This document shows, in pieces, positions 1 to 11,160 of a stretch of DNA of 64,000 nt. This stretch comes from Ricordea florida. Lineage: Eukaryota; Cnidaria; Anthozoa; Corallimorpharia; Ricordeidae. The stretch spans positions 3,811,201 to 3,875,200 of the forward strand of contig OX453276.1 of the NCBI GenBank assembly GCA_949710005.1. Reading direction: 5' to 3'. A model generated the notes under the pieces. The model was not told where the DNA came from and made no database searches. It was given only the letters and a program-made list of their open reading frames with translations. Positions within the stretch are counted from its first letter, which is position 1; every line of letters begins with the position of its first letter. The position numbers and the translations under genes were made by a program.

Positions 1-241
1 TTTAAATATAATGAGCTCGAGAAATCAAAAATTTCACACTTTACTCCTTGTACGAATCACCTTTATTACCTGAAGTGCTTAGAATTAAGCTGGTCAAAAC
101 AAACAGCAGATGATATATCGGCAACATCATCAAATATCGAAGAAACTGAAGGCAACTTTCAATGACCTTCAAACGCACGAGCTGGAAGCGGCTTGAAATG
201 TCTTAACAAAAATATTTGAAAAGTTATGATTTTCTTTGTTT

Positions 242-370
242 CGTTCCTTCGACCTTACACGTATTGTCACGTGTGACCCCTTTCGGTTGGCACGTTCATG
301 GATATCGAAAGGACCTACTTCAGACCGTTAGAGGAGTCTTATAAACGTGACAATACACGTGAGGTCGAAC
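242..370. repeat. Short fold-back element (129 bp)
   Basis: The outer ~25 bp at 242-270 and 346-370 are near-perfect inverted repeats (GTTC..TCGACCT..ACACGTATTGTCACG against its complement). It looks like a small MITE next to a larger fold-back. No coding content is seen. Confidence 0.7.
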
Positions 371-380
371 ATGTGGGGAA

Positions 381-1670
381 CTGGGGCGCTTTCCATTCGA
401 CGAAATTTTCGAAAATTTTGCGTAGGAATCGAATGGAACAGACCTTTTCCGGAAAAGATTTTCGAAAATTTAGGACAACCTTTTCAGTGGTTGTTTACCA
501 TTTACCACAAATTCCCGGAAAGTCCGGTTGGGATGTAAATGGTAAACGTTTTTTCGGTTCGTCCCACTGGAAAATTCCCGCGACAAACGGAAATTCTGAA
601 CACAGGCGGCCCAGGCTCACAATGCGAGGGGTTTTTTTTTTTTTAATCTTTATGCGAGCGTTGAGCGCGCGAAACGTGACACGGTTACCGCCGACATCTA
701 CTATTACATAGCGACCGAGTTTGGTTACGCGAAACGTGACCTTCGCCTTGCAGTATGTGGTGGTGTTGTGTTACAACGGTTTGAATTTATAAAGGTTTGT
801 ATGGGGAAAAACGGTAATCGACATTATAGCTGAAATTTTGGTATTTTTGCAATGAAAATGACTCACCTCAATGCCTTGTTGTCTTTTCTATTGTCATCTC
901 GCTTCTCAGCTCGATCCGAAGCCTTTTGAGCAAGTTGTCGCTTTTTGGTTTTCCTCTACTAAGAAACTCGGTCGCTATGTAATAGTAGATGTCGGCGGTA
1001 ACCGCGTCACGTTTCGCGCGCTCAACGCTCGCATGAAGATTAAAAATAAAACTCCTCGCATTGTGAGCTTGGGCCGCCTGTGTTCTGAAAAGGTAGTCTC
1101 GTTTTCCCGGTTGGGACGCCAGAGGAGTTCCGAATGGGGGCAAATGGTAAACGACAAGTACCGTTCTTTCCGAACGAAAATTCCGAACCGAAATTTCCGG
1201 GAATTTGTGGTAAATGCTAAACAACCAGTGTTCCCGAAATTGGAAATTTCGGTATTTTCGAAAATTCTTGTATTCCATTCAAAAGCTTCCAGTCGGACTG
1301 TTCTCCAGTCTCCTCGCATGCTCTTTGGAAGAACCGACTGCGACTACGAAGGAGCCGTGTCTTGCATGAAGCCATTTGTACGGTTCCGAATTCTCCGCAT
1401 GAAGCACGAAACTGCAGCCAGTAAGGGTATTTCGTTTTCATCATCAAACAAGAGGGAATTAAAAATGAAATTAGGATCATAATCGCCCATAATCGGTTGC
1501 TGCGTGAATTTTTAAAACACCCGCCATTTTGAATACATGCGAAAAGCGGCATCAAGAAGCCTGGGGCAAAAACTGACCACGTGACGACCGAGAATAAGTC
1601 CGTTCCATTCGAGAGAGAAATTTTCGAAAATTCAAACCGAAAATTTTCGGTGAATGGAAAGCCCCCCTGG
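381..1670. repeat. Long fold-back DNA element, ~1.29 kb
   Basis: Both ends read inward as CTGGGGCGCTTTCCATTC / CCAGGGGGGCTTTCCATTC. Long inner arms (about 590-722 and 960-1090) are inverted copies sharing a GC-rich block. The open frames on both strands are mirror copies of the same arm and do not look like a gene. Probably a non-autonomous DNA transposon; superfamily not identified. Confidence 0.75.
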
Positions 1671-1929
1671 TTAATACTGGACGCGTGCCAGTGTGAAGAA
1701 CAGCTAGGTGAATTCTTTTCCGTTCAGAGCTAAAAACAAAATTGGTAATTCAATCACAATGTCACTGTCACTCTCAAAGATTTTCTTGAAGTCAAATGAT
1801 TCTAATCAGTTCTAATTTGAGAAGTAGTTAGTAGTCAGTAGTCAGAGTCAAACAAATACCACCTCCCAGGGGAGCCTTGTTTCTACGAATCTCGCCCTCA
1901 GCTCTGACATCACTACTTATAAAGATATT

Positions 1930-2146
1930 AGGAAGCTTAAGCACGCGCGTTTTTGAGACACTGACGGCAACCGGAAGAGAACATTTCGCGTGCCAGGACA
2001 GTGGTGTCTCCCAGATTTTTATAGTGATCATCTCTAATGAAGAAAAGATACTAATCAATGTAAATGTGGTTGTGTGAAGACAAGTTAAAAGGGAAAACAG
2101 CTCACTTCCGGTTGCCGTCCGCGTCTCAAAAACGCGCGTACTTAAC
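1930..2146. repeat. MITE, copy A of a pair (other copy at 52504-52728)
   Basis: The ends are inverted (CTTAAGCACGCGCGTTTTTG and complement). The whole ~217 bp is closely similar to 52504-52728, including the centre around TTTTTATAGTGATCATCTC. Copy B has TAGGGA..TCCCTA ends, suggesting a TA target duplication. Confidence 0.8.
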
Positions 2147-2477
2147 GGTAGTCAAAGCGAAACAGAGCGTTCCCACGCACCCACCCGACCAACCAGACAT
2201 AATCGTCCCCCATTTAGAGAAATGCAACCCTTTGGGTATCAAAAACTCTCTGTTATATATTCAAGGGTTATGGCAGACGATATTACCGATGAGTAGTTCG
2301 AAGAGCAGTATTGCCTGTAGCTAACTAACACGCCTCGTGGTACCATGTTGCATTTGTTGCTACGTATCTCGGAACCTCGGGTATATAGATGTGCCCTGTG
2401 AGAACCGCTTCGAACCAGTCAAACCAGTTCTTTAAATCAAAAACTGTCTGCGCGCTCAATCGCCACCGAATCCGTGT

Positions 2478-2749
2478 CAGGAGCCCATCACCCGGAGCCT
2501 CCATACACACTATATCCTTGAGTCAACCTTTGCTCGTATCTTTTTATTTTTAGAACAGTCTCAAGAGAATATTTTGTGAGACGCTATCACTGGTTTGTGA
2601 CTGCATGTGACGTAAAAGAACAACTTTGTTCTGATTGGACGGTACAATGCATTCGCGGGAATTCGAACGACTAAAAATAGAAAGATACGGGCAAAGGTTG
2701 TCTCCCAGGGTTTATAAGGGAGATGGAGGCTCCGGGTGATGGGCTCCTG
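2478..2749. repeat. Fold-back repeat
   Basis: The block CAGGAGCCCATCACCCGGAG near 2478 is repeated in inverted orientation ending at 2749. A second inverted block (AACCTTTG.TCGTATCTTT) lies just inside. No gene content is seen. Confidence 0.7.
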
Positions 2750-2836
2750 TCCGTGTCAATGCCACTTCACAGTTAGAGACTTAACGCAGCGACGACGGGA
2801 GGGTTTGACGACCGCGTTCGGGACCTAAAGGAACTG

Positions 2837-3033
2837 TAGCCTGCGTAGCAAGCGTTTCCGTGCTGTTTCGGAGCAAAGACCGCGCGAGAAATGGCGCGAG
2901 TAAGTGGGGAGGTCCCCCTCCCCCCTCTTTCGTTTTTTGGCTCTCGTTTCATTTCTCGCGCGGCCAAAACCGAGAATCTCGTTCCTCGGTCTTTGTTTCC
3001 TCCGAAACAGCACGGAAACGCTTGCTACGCAGG
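2837..3033. mobile_element. Fold-back MITE inserted in Penelope-like sequence
   Basis: The inverted arms share AGCCTGCGTAGCAAGCGTTT and its complement, each ~40 bp. A 12-bp direct repeat CTAAAGGAACTG flanks the element (2825-2836 and 3034-3045), consistent with a target-site duplication. The flanking sequence reads as one continuous Penelope-like remnant when the insert is ignored. Confidence 0.7.
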
Positions 3034-3045
3034 CTAAAGGAACTG

Positions 3046-3530
3046 GGACAACAACCTCCTTCTGACGAATCACAAATCAGACGAATCACCCGGCACCTTC
3101 AACTACACAAGCAAAAGATGCAAAACTTGCCCTTTCATCCACAACACAGACAAAGTAACAGGACCTCGAGCGATCGATTAAAATCACCGACCGTTTCACA
3201 TGCACTTCCGCCAATGTTATCTATTGCATAAAATGCACCTTATGCAAAAAGATATGCATCGGATAGACCGGAAGAAGATTAGGTGACCGTTCCCGCGAAC
3301 ATCTGCGTGACGTCGAACGAAATTACAAAGATGCATCTAAACCTGTAGTGCGACACTTTAATCTGGCTAACCACTCCACTCAAAACATGGTGGTATGCGG
3401 CCTTTCCGTGCATCACGGCAACACGGAAAGCAGTAAAAGCCTAGAACAGAAGTCTTTCTTTTAAGTCGGTTCTCTTAATCCCCATGGTATCAACGAACGT
3501 TTCTCATTCATTTATCATTCATCTAATTTA
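3046..3530 (+). pseudogene. Penelope-like element, GIY-YIG endonuclease remnant
   Basis: One frame gives a Cys-rich linker (RCKTCPF, TCTSANVIYCIKC) followed by a GIY-YIG-like region (TGRRLGDRSREHLRDVE) and a tail (NPHGINERFSF). These are the hallmarks of the C-terminal endonuclease of Penelope-like retroelements. It is dead: stops interrupt the frame at 3264-3266 (TAG) and 3462-3464 (TAA), and a frameshift lies near 3178. The 5' part probably continues left of the MITE at 2837-3033. No polymerase domain is present, so this is a truncated 3' piece. Confidence 0.75.
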
Positions 3531-3691
3531 TTCACTTCCATTCACACACTGCTATGGTTCCACCAATAGCATAGCTCCACACTTCTCTATGTAGGGCGTG
3601 TTCCCGGTGTTATGGTCTATTGGTCTGCATGATTGTAATGCGCATATGATTATTAATATAGAATATGCGCAATATAAATGGAGTATATTAC

Positions 3692-3740
<49 letters not shown>

Positions 3741-4066
3741 GTTATCTATATAAATTGTATGTCACCAGGAGAAATGGGTTCCGGACGTAACCCACAATCC
3801 TCTCATTCGCTCATACGAAGGGATAACGCTCGAAACAACAGTGTATCGTGTGCTGTTGTCTACTGTCAGGAGACATGCAAGAGCTCGTAGGAAGTCAATC
3901 CAAAGCTTTAATGGTTATCGTCATCTTACACGTCTAGTGCACCACATGAGAAGAGAGAGACCACTAGAATGTCGAGCTATGATCAAATTACAATGGGCGT
4001 CACGTGAATCATAAGATACGCGGGCTATTGTTGGCAGTCAGCACCTCCCTTTTACCTTATGGAGGT
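3531..4066. other. Gene-free stretch with trinucleotide microsatellite
   Basis: No gene is seen. An (ATT)n run occupies about 3689-3740. The sequence around 3790-3890 may be a decayed 3' continuation of the Penelope-like remnant, but this rests on weak resemblance only. Confidence 0.4.
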
Positions 4067-4422
4067 ATAATGCACCTATCAATGTTAAGCCGCAGGGGGG
4101 GGGAGGCCGGGCATAGGCGGGGGATTTGAACTCAGATCATTTTTTCTGTTCAAATGCCCGACCCCAGTGACGTTATCGCTGGTCAAAAGAGTGCGAATTC
4201 CCCATTCCCCCCCCCCTCCAGAAAAAGGTCAAGGCATTGGTCAAACAAGAATTAAAATAGGGATATACAGAAAACAGGCTACTAACGGTTAAAGTCAAAA
4301 GTCCCGACCCCCGGGACTCGACGAATGATCAAAAGTCCCTACCACGGGCAGACTTATTACGTCAAATCCCCCGCCTATACCCGGCCTCCCACCCCTGCGG
4401 CTTAACATTGATAGGTGCATAA
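4067..4422. repeat. Fold-back MITE (356 bp)
   Basis: The terminal inverted repeats read T(A/T)ATGCACCTATCAATGTTAAG plus a G-rich tract, then GGCCGGG.ATAGGCGGGGGATT, mirrored at the right end. The centre is unique. No gene. Confidence 0.8.
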
Positions 4423-4497
4423 CTTACTTTATCAATTCGATTGATTATCCCAATTTCTTGTGTTTCAATTCCCCACCGACGCAGCACCAGTTTCTTA
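4423..4497 (+). repeat. Dispersed repeat shared with 56660-56735
   Basis: About 75 bp starting ACTTACTTTATCAATTCG and ending GCAGCACCAGTTTCTT is nearly identical to a block at 56660-56735. There it forms one arm of a hairpin. Confidence 0.75.
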
Positions 4498-4743
4498 AAA
4501 AAAACAAGACGCCTAGGGGCGTTTCCGTGGAATGCACTGGCCTATTAGGCATGGTTACCCACGGTCAAAATCAGTAGACAAAAATTGACCAGTTACAGTA
4601 ATCTGCCATGGTTAGTCATTTGCGACCAGGAAAAGAAATCCTGGGTGAAATAAGGGAAGTGGCGAAAGTTACCAGACAGACGAGCCTTTGGAATACTCAA
4701 TGGCTTTCGGTCTGAAAGCAATGTAAAAAGCAACCTCTTTGGT

Positions 4744-4826
4744 GCTCCGGGGATCACCGAAGTTAAGCCCTGTCGGTCGGGGTTAGTACTCGGATGAGTA
4801 ACCGCATGAGAATACCTTGTGTCAGT
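4744..4826 (+). ncRNA. 5S rRNA-like fragment (pseudogene or 5S-derived SINE head)
   Basis: The sequence follows the 3' two-thirds of eukaryotic 5S rRNA: GATCACCGAAGTTAAGCCC, then GTCGG, GGTTAGTACTCGGATGAG and ACCGCATGAGAATACC. The first ~40 nt of a normal 5S gene are not recognisable, so it is a truncated copy or a 5S-derived SINE rather than a working gene. Confidence 0.65.
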
Positions 4827-5814
4827 CAAAGGGTTATTGCTTAAAAATATACTATCAATTGCCAAAAAGCAAAAAAGCAACATAAAGCTTTCCCAGCGAA
4901 AGCCTTACAAAAAAAAAACAACAACACGTTTGCTATCAGAGGTGTAAAACTTTCTATCTTATAGCGTTCGTGCAAAAGACATTCCGTGTTTGCTCAAAGC
5001 GATCACTATCATTAGAGAAGTCAATGGATTGTGGTTCAAATGACCACTTAAACTGTTGCCAAAAGGCAAGTCAACAAACAAACGTTTACTGTACTTTAGC
5101 GATTGCAAACAACGTTTACTGTACTTTAGCGATTACCCTGATCTTGTACTTACATGTAAAATTCCGTTTGAAGCCCGAGGTTCGGTTAGGGCCGCATTTA
5201 GGTAGTGTCCGTGAAATCGAAGAAATCGCAACGGGAAACGGCTTTTCGCTGCTTTTAATGTCTCCATGTCTTCTTTTTTGGTGGGGCGTTATTCTTCAAG
5301 AATAGGTTCATTCCGGATCCATTGTGAGCTTTAAAAAGGATGCGCTTCCTTTATAAGAGATAAAAACCATGGCTTGTAAACTTAGGATCGATTCACGCGC
5401 CGGGCCACGTTATACTTTGGCACAATGCGTACATGTGTGATTGCTAGACCATGTGACACGCGCTTGACTCTCGTGGACAAATAAATGAATAAAAATAGTT
5501 TCAGCTGTCACGTGGATTTCGTTGTCAATCAAATTTGCCGTTTTGCGTCGACAAAGAAAAAGAAACCCAGGCGAAACCTTACCGTGGCCTGCCACAGGCA
5601 TCCCACGAAATTATCCCCCCATACTTCTGTCGACTGTCTAGTTACGTTACGCAACAATGGTTTTCAGGAGGGTGCGTAACGGCCGCTGCGATCTGGTTCC
5701 CACCATGTGATTATACGTTAGTGTCCCCTTTAGCGACATCCCAGCAAGTTAGCTCGTTATCTATCGGTGAGAACGCATGTTTCCTTCGAAAGTATCTAAG
5801 CCTCTTTTACAAGT
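4827..5814. other. No gene recognised
   Basis: Short open frames exist but none has recognisable motifs or convincing splice structure. A 24-bp direct repeat (AACGTTTACTGTACTTTAGC) occurs near 5080-5130. Nothing else is seen. Confidence 0.4.
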
Positions 5815-6075
5815 AACCTGCAAGCGGGAATGTTATGTAAGAAGTGATTCATCTTATTTAGTGCTACGTTTGTCGATAATCATGGTTGTATGATTTAGTT
5901 GTTATTTAAGAATTTAGCTGCATTTATCCGTGCTTTGGTCAGTCATCTGATTCTTGTAGGCGTTAGCCAGGATACATACGTTTCCTGTGGAATGATCGGA
6001 ATGCTGTAGTTTGCGCATTACGTTTCAGTTTACGATATTATTCCTGTCCTGATATTGTACAATGGATTCAAGAAT
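5815..6075 (+). repeat. Dispersed repeat related to 34540-35540
   Basis: Blocks AAGCGGGAATGTTATGTAAG, GGAATGATCGGAATG and TTTCAGTTTACGATAT occur in the same order at 34540-35540. Both copies end near an AATAAA. This could be an LTR or the 3' end of a retroelement; no coding part is seen here. Confidence 0.55.
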
Positions 6076-6121
6076 AAACAGAATTGGACATACGCCCCCA
6101 CCCCCATAAAAAATATCGTAT

Positions 6122-6164
<43 letters not shown>

Positions 6165-6460
6165 TTAATACCAGTAATAAAAATAATAATAATAATTATA
6201 ATAATAAAAGTACAAGTAATGATAATAATGATATAATATGAGAAGATAAATACGATAATTGGGGTTTTAGCCCCGATAGGAAAAAAACATGGATTCTTCA
6301 AAAACTACCTTCGCGAGGTTTTGCAGGAGTCGTATTTCTAGTATAATGATAAGATGAGTACAATAATTGGGGTTTTTATCCCTGATAGGAAAAACCATTA
6401 CAGGTTCTTCAAAAACTATCTACGCGAGGTTAATTGTGGGAGGAAGTCGTATTTTAGTAT
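6122..6460. repeat. (AAT)n microsatellite followed by a ~115-bp tandem duplication
   Basis: An AAT/AATATT tract runs about 6122-6240. After it, the block with AATTGGGGTTTT and CTTCAAAAACTA is present twice (about 6250-6345 and 6362-6460). Confidence 0.75.
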
Positions 6461-6577
6461 TTGTTATTCCTCGCGAAGCGAAGTTACTTATCGTGTCTCT
6501 TTCGTTCAGACCACGTGAATCGCAAGCTCGAGTAAATCGAGCCGAGATTTTTTATTTAAGTAATAAATCGCAGTTTC

Positions 6578-7053
6578 TATGGGTTTACCGGCGTAATAAA
6601 CCACGCGGGATGTTGGGAGACCACGAGAAGGGCTTGTAAATCACACGCCTGTGGCTCGTGATCAACAACATAGTTAGGGACAGACCATTAGAAAAGTGAT
6701 GGGGGGGGGGTGGGGAATTTTCAGCTTGCACGAATTTTTTTTTTCGCTCACTGCTTTTGCAGGAATTTTTTTTTTCAGGTGAACCTCTCTGCACGAATTT
6801 TTTTTACTACGTGTGAAAAAGTCACAATTGGACCTTCCTTTACCTTCTCCTTTGCATGAATTTTTTTTTGGCATTTTGCCTTGCATCAATTTTTTTTTTG
6901 TTTTTTTTTTCCCCACCCCCCCCCCCCATCACTTTTCTAATGGTCCGTCCCTTAGTGGAGGGATACTGGTCCCCGGCCCTCCACTAACTATGTTCACAAG
7001 CCCTTCGAGTGTTCTCCAAACAGCCCGCTTGGTTTATTCCGCCGGTAAACCCA
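6578..7053. repeat. Fold-back element (~475 bp)
   Basis: The arms 6578-6712 and 6915-7053 are inverted copies (GGGTTTACCGGCGTAATAAACC outermost, then CATTAGAAAAGTGATGGGG). The interior is a simple array of GCACGAATTTTTTTT-like units. Lysine- or phenylalanine-rich open frames here are products of the homopolymer runs. Confidence 0.8.
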
Positions 7054-7189
7054 TAGAAACTGCGGTTTATTGCTTTTATGAAATAACTTTAAGTAAAAAC
7101 AGAAAATGTTTCTTTTTTTTTATGGGTTTACCCTCACAATAACCCCGGCGTACCTAGGTTTTCGGCCACTCAAAGCGGACGTAGTATCT

Positions 7190-7500
7190 AAGTTATTTCA
7201 TCATTGGTGATCTACCGTGTCAAAGGCCTTCCGAAGGTCTATAAAGTTCCCGCATGAGTACACTTTTTTATCCATGTTCAGTAGATCTTTTTTCGCGAAA
7301 ACCTTGTGAAACATGAAGGATATCGTGTTGCTCAAGAAAAGATTTGAGACAGTAATAAAACTGGTTTTGCAAATCGTATAAATTGAGTGAAATCTGCATA
7401 GTCATGATATGATAACAAGATCTACAATCCATTTTATACCAGGAAACTGTGGCTTTATCTGGCATGACGCAATGCATAACAAACTCTATCTTAATTGACT
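7190..7500 (-). pseudogene. LINE reverse-transcriptase remnant
   Basis: On the minus strand, about 7270-7400 encodes FLEQHDILHVSQGFREKRSTEH. After a stop and frame change, about 7195-7250 encodes NFIDLRKAFDTVDH. These match RT blocks of non-LTR retrotransposons (the GFR..ST motif and the catalytic-aspartate F.DL.KAFDTVDH motif). It is a broken, 5'- and 3'-truncated piece. Confidence 0.75.
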
Positions 7501-7504
7501 TCAA

Positions 7505-7665
7505 CGTCTTCTTTACTGACAGAACCCCGTACCCTCAAATGGTCTTGCGTTTCTGGCTGGATCAACTTTACTGACAGAACTCTGCTTCCTCAGATTTTCT
7601 TGGGTCTGGAACCTGGTCTTCTTTACTGAATGTTCTCGGCTCTGATCAGTGGTCTTGTGTCTCCA
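7505..7665 (+). repeat. Three diverged ~60-bp tandem units
   Basis: The units share TTCTTTACTGACAGAAC, then CTCAGATGGTCTTG and GGTCTGGA-like segments. Divergence between units is high. Confidence 0.55.
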
Positions 7666-7816
7666 GCAATCATTTTCTTTTACAATAAAAGTTTATCCGC
7701 ACTTACTCTTAATAACTTGAGCCGGTGTACCAAATAACTGTGCCTTTACATCACAAGACAACTACCGTGAAACTGCGTCACCTAGCTCTCTTTTTATTTA
7801 AGAAATAGAAAACATG

Positions 7817-7887
7817 TACCGTGTTTCTATCGAGTTATAGAAACACGAGTGAAAGTTTGGGAGAACGAGAAATTCTGTGGGAACACG

Positions 7888-7918
<31 letters not shown>

Positions 7919-7972
7919 GAGTTCTCCCAAACTTTCACGAGTGTTTCTATAGCTCAATAGAAACACGAAGAA
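7817..7972. repeat. Long hairpin with GC-rich loop
   Basis: The palindrome arms run from GTGTTTCTATCGAGTTATAG through AAAGTTTGGGAGAAC to a loop with ACGAGCCGCAGGCGAGTG. An isolated copy of the outer palindrome lies at 8098-8126. The design resembles hairpins at 40850-41010 and 56881-57040, although the arm sequences differ. Confidence 0.75.
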
Positions 7973-8126
7973 CATGTTTTCTATTTCTTTTAGAAAACAC
8001 CGCGACGAAAAAAAGAAAAGCAACTTGTTAGCTTTGATTATCAAAATGTAAATTCTCTTTGCCGCGTCATCATTACGTCAACAGCTCGTGCTAGTTCTGT
8101 GTTTCTATCGAGTTATAGAAACACGA

Positions 8127-8474
8127 TTTCTAACCAATCAGCGCGCGTACTTTCTTAGGACTGTTTTCTAAGATAAACTACAATCCAGTATACAGGGACA
8201 AGAGGGAAACTGCCAACTAAGATCATTTAGTAAAAGTCTACTGGTCTACTAATGCCGCAATCTGATTGGCTGAGCTACTGCAGACTATCAGCCATTAGAC
8301 AACACTTGGTTGAAGATCGTCTTCGCCCTTGAGCTAAGTTTCGCAGGAAGATTTAGTGTTTTGGTATTTTTTTCACCGACACATGATTCGTTTATTATGA
8401 TTTTTACTGAAACAATTAAATTATTCTCTATCGATTTCTGTGAGATGATAGTTGATTCGGCTTCCGCCTATCTC

Positions 8475-8481
<7 letters not shown>
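8127..8481. other. No feature recognised
   Basis: No coding motif, RNA gene or clear repeat is seen in this stretch. Confidence 0.4.
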
Positions 8482-8508
<27 letters not shown>

Positions 8509-9140
8509 TATAATAACAATTTGTGAGCTTCAATTTTATAGCGCTTTTTCCATGACTAAATGATCAAATGCGCTTTACAATCTAAATTAAAAGAAAGAGT
8601 TTAAGAAAGCGGCACGTGACCGATAAAGTACGACGAATTCATAGAAAAGCTAAAAAAATGTCATGTACAATACTATTTCAAAAAATTTAGGATAATGAAT
8701 AAAAGAAAAAAACAAAATATTAGAATAAATAAACACAACTTCGTGTATTAATTAGAGAAGGCTAATTTTAAAAAATGAGTTTTAAGAAGAACCTTAAAAA
8801 AAATTGACAGTTCTCGCATTTTTAATATGAGTGGGGAGAGGGTTCCACAATGTGGGTCTGCTATAGTGAAAGAGCGGTCTCCCAGTGTCCGATATGGCCT
8901 GCATACCGGAACTATAGTGCTCGACAACAATTCCTTATTTAAGCGTAAGGCGTATCTGGTGCGTTTGGATGGCTTAATTGCCATCAAATTACGAATGTAA
9001 CTATGTTAAATTATACATAGCCTTAAAAGTAATTCAATAAAATCTTAAGTTTAATTCTAAAACTAATGGGCAGCCAGTGCAGTTGGTTCTTCGTTCGTTG
9101 AATTAGTCCTGCCACTACAGCAGGGCTAGTTTGATGAGGG
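8482..9140 (-). pseudogene. 3' end of a LINE (CR1/L2/Rex-like) with (ATT)n tail
   Basis: Read on the minus strand, 9140 to about 8750 holds a decayed C-terminus. It contains LHWLP (about 9080), then later a run ending RPLFHYSRPTLWNPLPTHIK, which resembles the end of the reverse-transcriptase ORF of CR1/L2/Rex-type LINEs. A 3' UTR follows, and then an (ATT)n tail at 8482-8510, the expected tail for this orientation. Several stops and frameshifts mark it as dead and 5'-truncated. Confidence 0.65.
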
Positions 9141-9830
9141 AATTAAACGTTATGTTTATAAATGAAACTTGACAAAACTTTGATTTGTACTTGAAACGGT
9201 TGTTTCGGTAATGAACTCTTAGGCGATATTTCATAGACATTTATTATCTTCTTTTCGGTTGAACTCGATTTATTTTCAATAAACTGAATTCTCGTTAGCC
9301 ATTATCCACCTTTATCAAAGTTACATTTCCTTTTTGAATTTAATTTCAACACAAACACCGACTTCGACATAGGGATAGCCTGGACCGCCTGTGCATGCTT
9401 ACACGACGAAAAAATCTTTTTAAAACAAAAAGACTGACGACGAAATCCTGGGTGCAGAACAAAAACGGTTGTATACGTCTTTATCCAAACATGCACGGTA
9501 TTCCTTTGTCCTTTTTACTAAAGCTACTTGTGCGTTATTCATGAATACGACAAAAAAATGAGCGTTCATTAAACGGCTTGAAATTTGAACTTAAAAGAAG
9601 GAGATATTAAACTTTGAAAAGCTGTTTCCCGCATTATACCCCTTTAAGATTTTGCTAAAGAAATTGCGTTTTACAAGTAAGTGATGCAGACAATGTTAAA
9701 ATTGAATAGATGGTTTAATAGATATTCATTCGAGCGGGAAAAATTTCTTTGACAAAAGCGCGTGGGTTTTAATACTGTTGCATTAAAAAGAGTGCACTGA
9801 ACCAACACATTTTCCTCAACACGTAGCAAA
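9141..9830 (+). other. Upstream region of the methyltransferase gene
   Basis: No gene is seen. This holds the 5' flank and presumably the promoter and 5' UTR of the gene starting at 9831. No convincing core-promoter element was identified. Confidence 0.4.
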
Positions 9831-10431
9831 ATGTCGATCGAGAAAGCTTTAAGTGTGAATTTTCGTGATCACTTACCGGCGCCAAAACAAATCACCGATC
9901 TTTTCGATGCCTTTCGCTCGTCCAAAGTCGTTTTTGCCGCGTGTGAATTGGAGATCTTTGATTTTTTACACCGAGCAGATTCACCACAATCCGCGAAAGC
10001 CATCTCAAGTCAACTTGGCTTAAATCTCGCGGCAACCGTTCGCCTTCTAGACACACTTGTTTGTTTAGAATTTTTGATCAGAGAAAAGAATACTTCATCG
10101 AGCAGTGGTGATCCCTTGTACCGCAACACAGAGTCCTCCACTACTTTTCTGAGGAAAGAAAGCCCGAACTCTATGTTTGGAATAATCATGACCATAAACA
10201 CAGTCACATATCCTGTTTTCTCAAATCTTCATCACGCGGTTCGTGACGGCTCCAATCAATGGATGCGAACATTCAACTTATCTTCCGAGGAACAGTGGAG
10301 AGCTTTTTACTCCAAAGAAGCGACGTGTCACGCCTTTACGGAAGGAATGCAAAGCTCGATGCTGCCAGACGCTGCAAGGGTTCTAACTGCATTCGATTTA
10401 AGTTCTTTCAGGCAGATATGTGATCTGGGAG
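9831..10431 (+). CDS. ASMT-like O-methyltransferase, exon 1
   Basis: First coding exon of a SAM-dependent O-methyltransferase of the acetylserotonin methyltransferase (hydroxyindole O-methyltransferase) family. The start ATG at 9831 gives a 601-nt exon ending in a clean donor (G|GTAAG) with one base of the next codon. Residues 1 to ~110 form the helical N-terminal dimerisation region (LFDAFRSSKVVFAACELEIF, AISSQLGLNLAATVRLLDTL). The exon ends inside the SAM-binding glycine motif (DLGG, residues 198-201). With exons 2 and 3 the protein is 364 residues, close to the usual ~345. In animals this family makes melatonin from N-acetylserotonin, but cnidarian members may act on other hydroxylated aromatic substrates, so the substrate is unassigned. 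The reading frame is intact across all three exons despite the 22.9-kb second intron. The enzyme is presumably cytosolic. Confidence 0.9.
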
Positions 10432-10804
10432 GTAAGATTTCATGTATTGTTCTAACTCCACAAAAAGACCAAATTATGAGTTAATAGAAAACTTTATTAA
10501 CTCAATGATAATGTGTTAACCAGGCAATAAATTCTCCTAACTCCCAAACGACATTTAGTAGGACATGTTCTCTTGGTAGGACCAATCTTTTATCACCTTG
10601 AATTGCCCGCCGTGTCTCGCGAAACAAACAAAACAGCCATGTGATAAGTTCTTTATTGACCAAGCTTGTCGGTACGATTGCTGGATATTGGCCTCGTGCG
10701 TTTTTCGTGTATAAACGCAAAAAGGAACTTCGTCGCTATGCAGCCATCTGACATGTCTGACCTCACGCCTGGTCAATAACACATATGTATATTCCTTTGT
10801 ACAG
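10432..10804 (+). other. Intron 1 of the methyltransferase gene
   Basis: GTAAG donor at 10432 and TTTGTACAG acceptor ending at 10804. Open frames inside it on the minus strand have no recognisable content. Confidence 0.85.
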
Positions 10805-11080
10805 GCGGCTCAGGGGCGTTGGCCTATACCCTTTGTCAGTGCTACCCAAACTCGAAAGTAACAGTGCTGGACCTACCGATGGTGATCGAGTTAGCACCCC
10901 GTTTCAGGCCACGCATAGAGGATTGTCCCAATCAAAGTAACGTCGAGTTTAAAGCGGGAGATTTTGTGACAGGTGACCTACCTTCCGCTGACCTTTACAT
11001 CCTGGCGCGCATCTTACACGATTGGGATGAAAAGAATGTGGATCTGATCCTTGGCAATGTTTTCAAAAGTTTGCCATCAG
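10805..11080 (+). CDS. ASMT-like O-methyltransferase, exon 2
   Basis: This exon completes the SAM motif (GGGSGALA, residues 201-207). It adds VLDLP (Asp223, expected to contact the SAM ribose) and the second acidic block GDF (residues 252-254). It also carries the catalytic-base segment ARILHDWDE, with His272 as the expected general base of the plant/animal OMT family. It ends SLPSG at a G|GTGAAC donor, leaving one base for exon 3. The continuing open frame to 11106 is read-through into the intron. Confidence 0.9.
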
Positions 11081-11160
11081 GTGAACAATACGGTCGAGTT
11101 AAGTAGCTATAACTTAAGTAAAAAAACAAGGAAGTAACTCTCGAGTTAAAATCTTACCAT

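Noticed and set aside
298..1482. Open frames of 112-203 aa on both strands
   Set aside because: They lie in inverted arms of one fold-back element and mirror each other. No coding motif is seen.
3678..3890. 70-aa Ile-rich frame
   Set aside because: It is a translation of the (ATT)n microsatellite.
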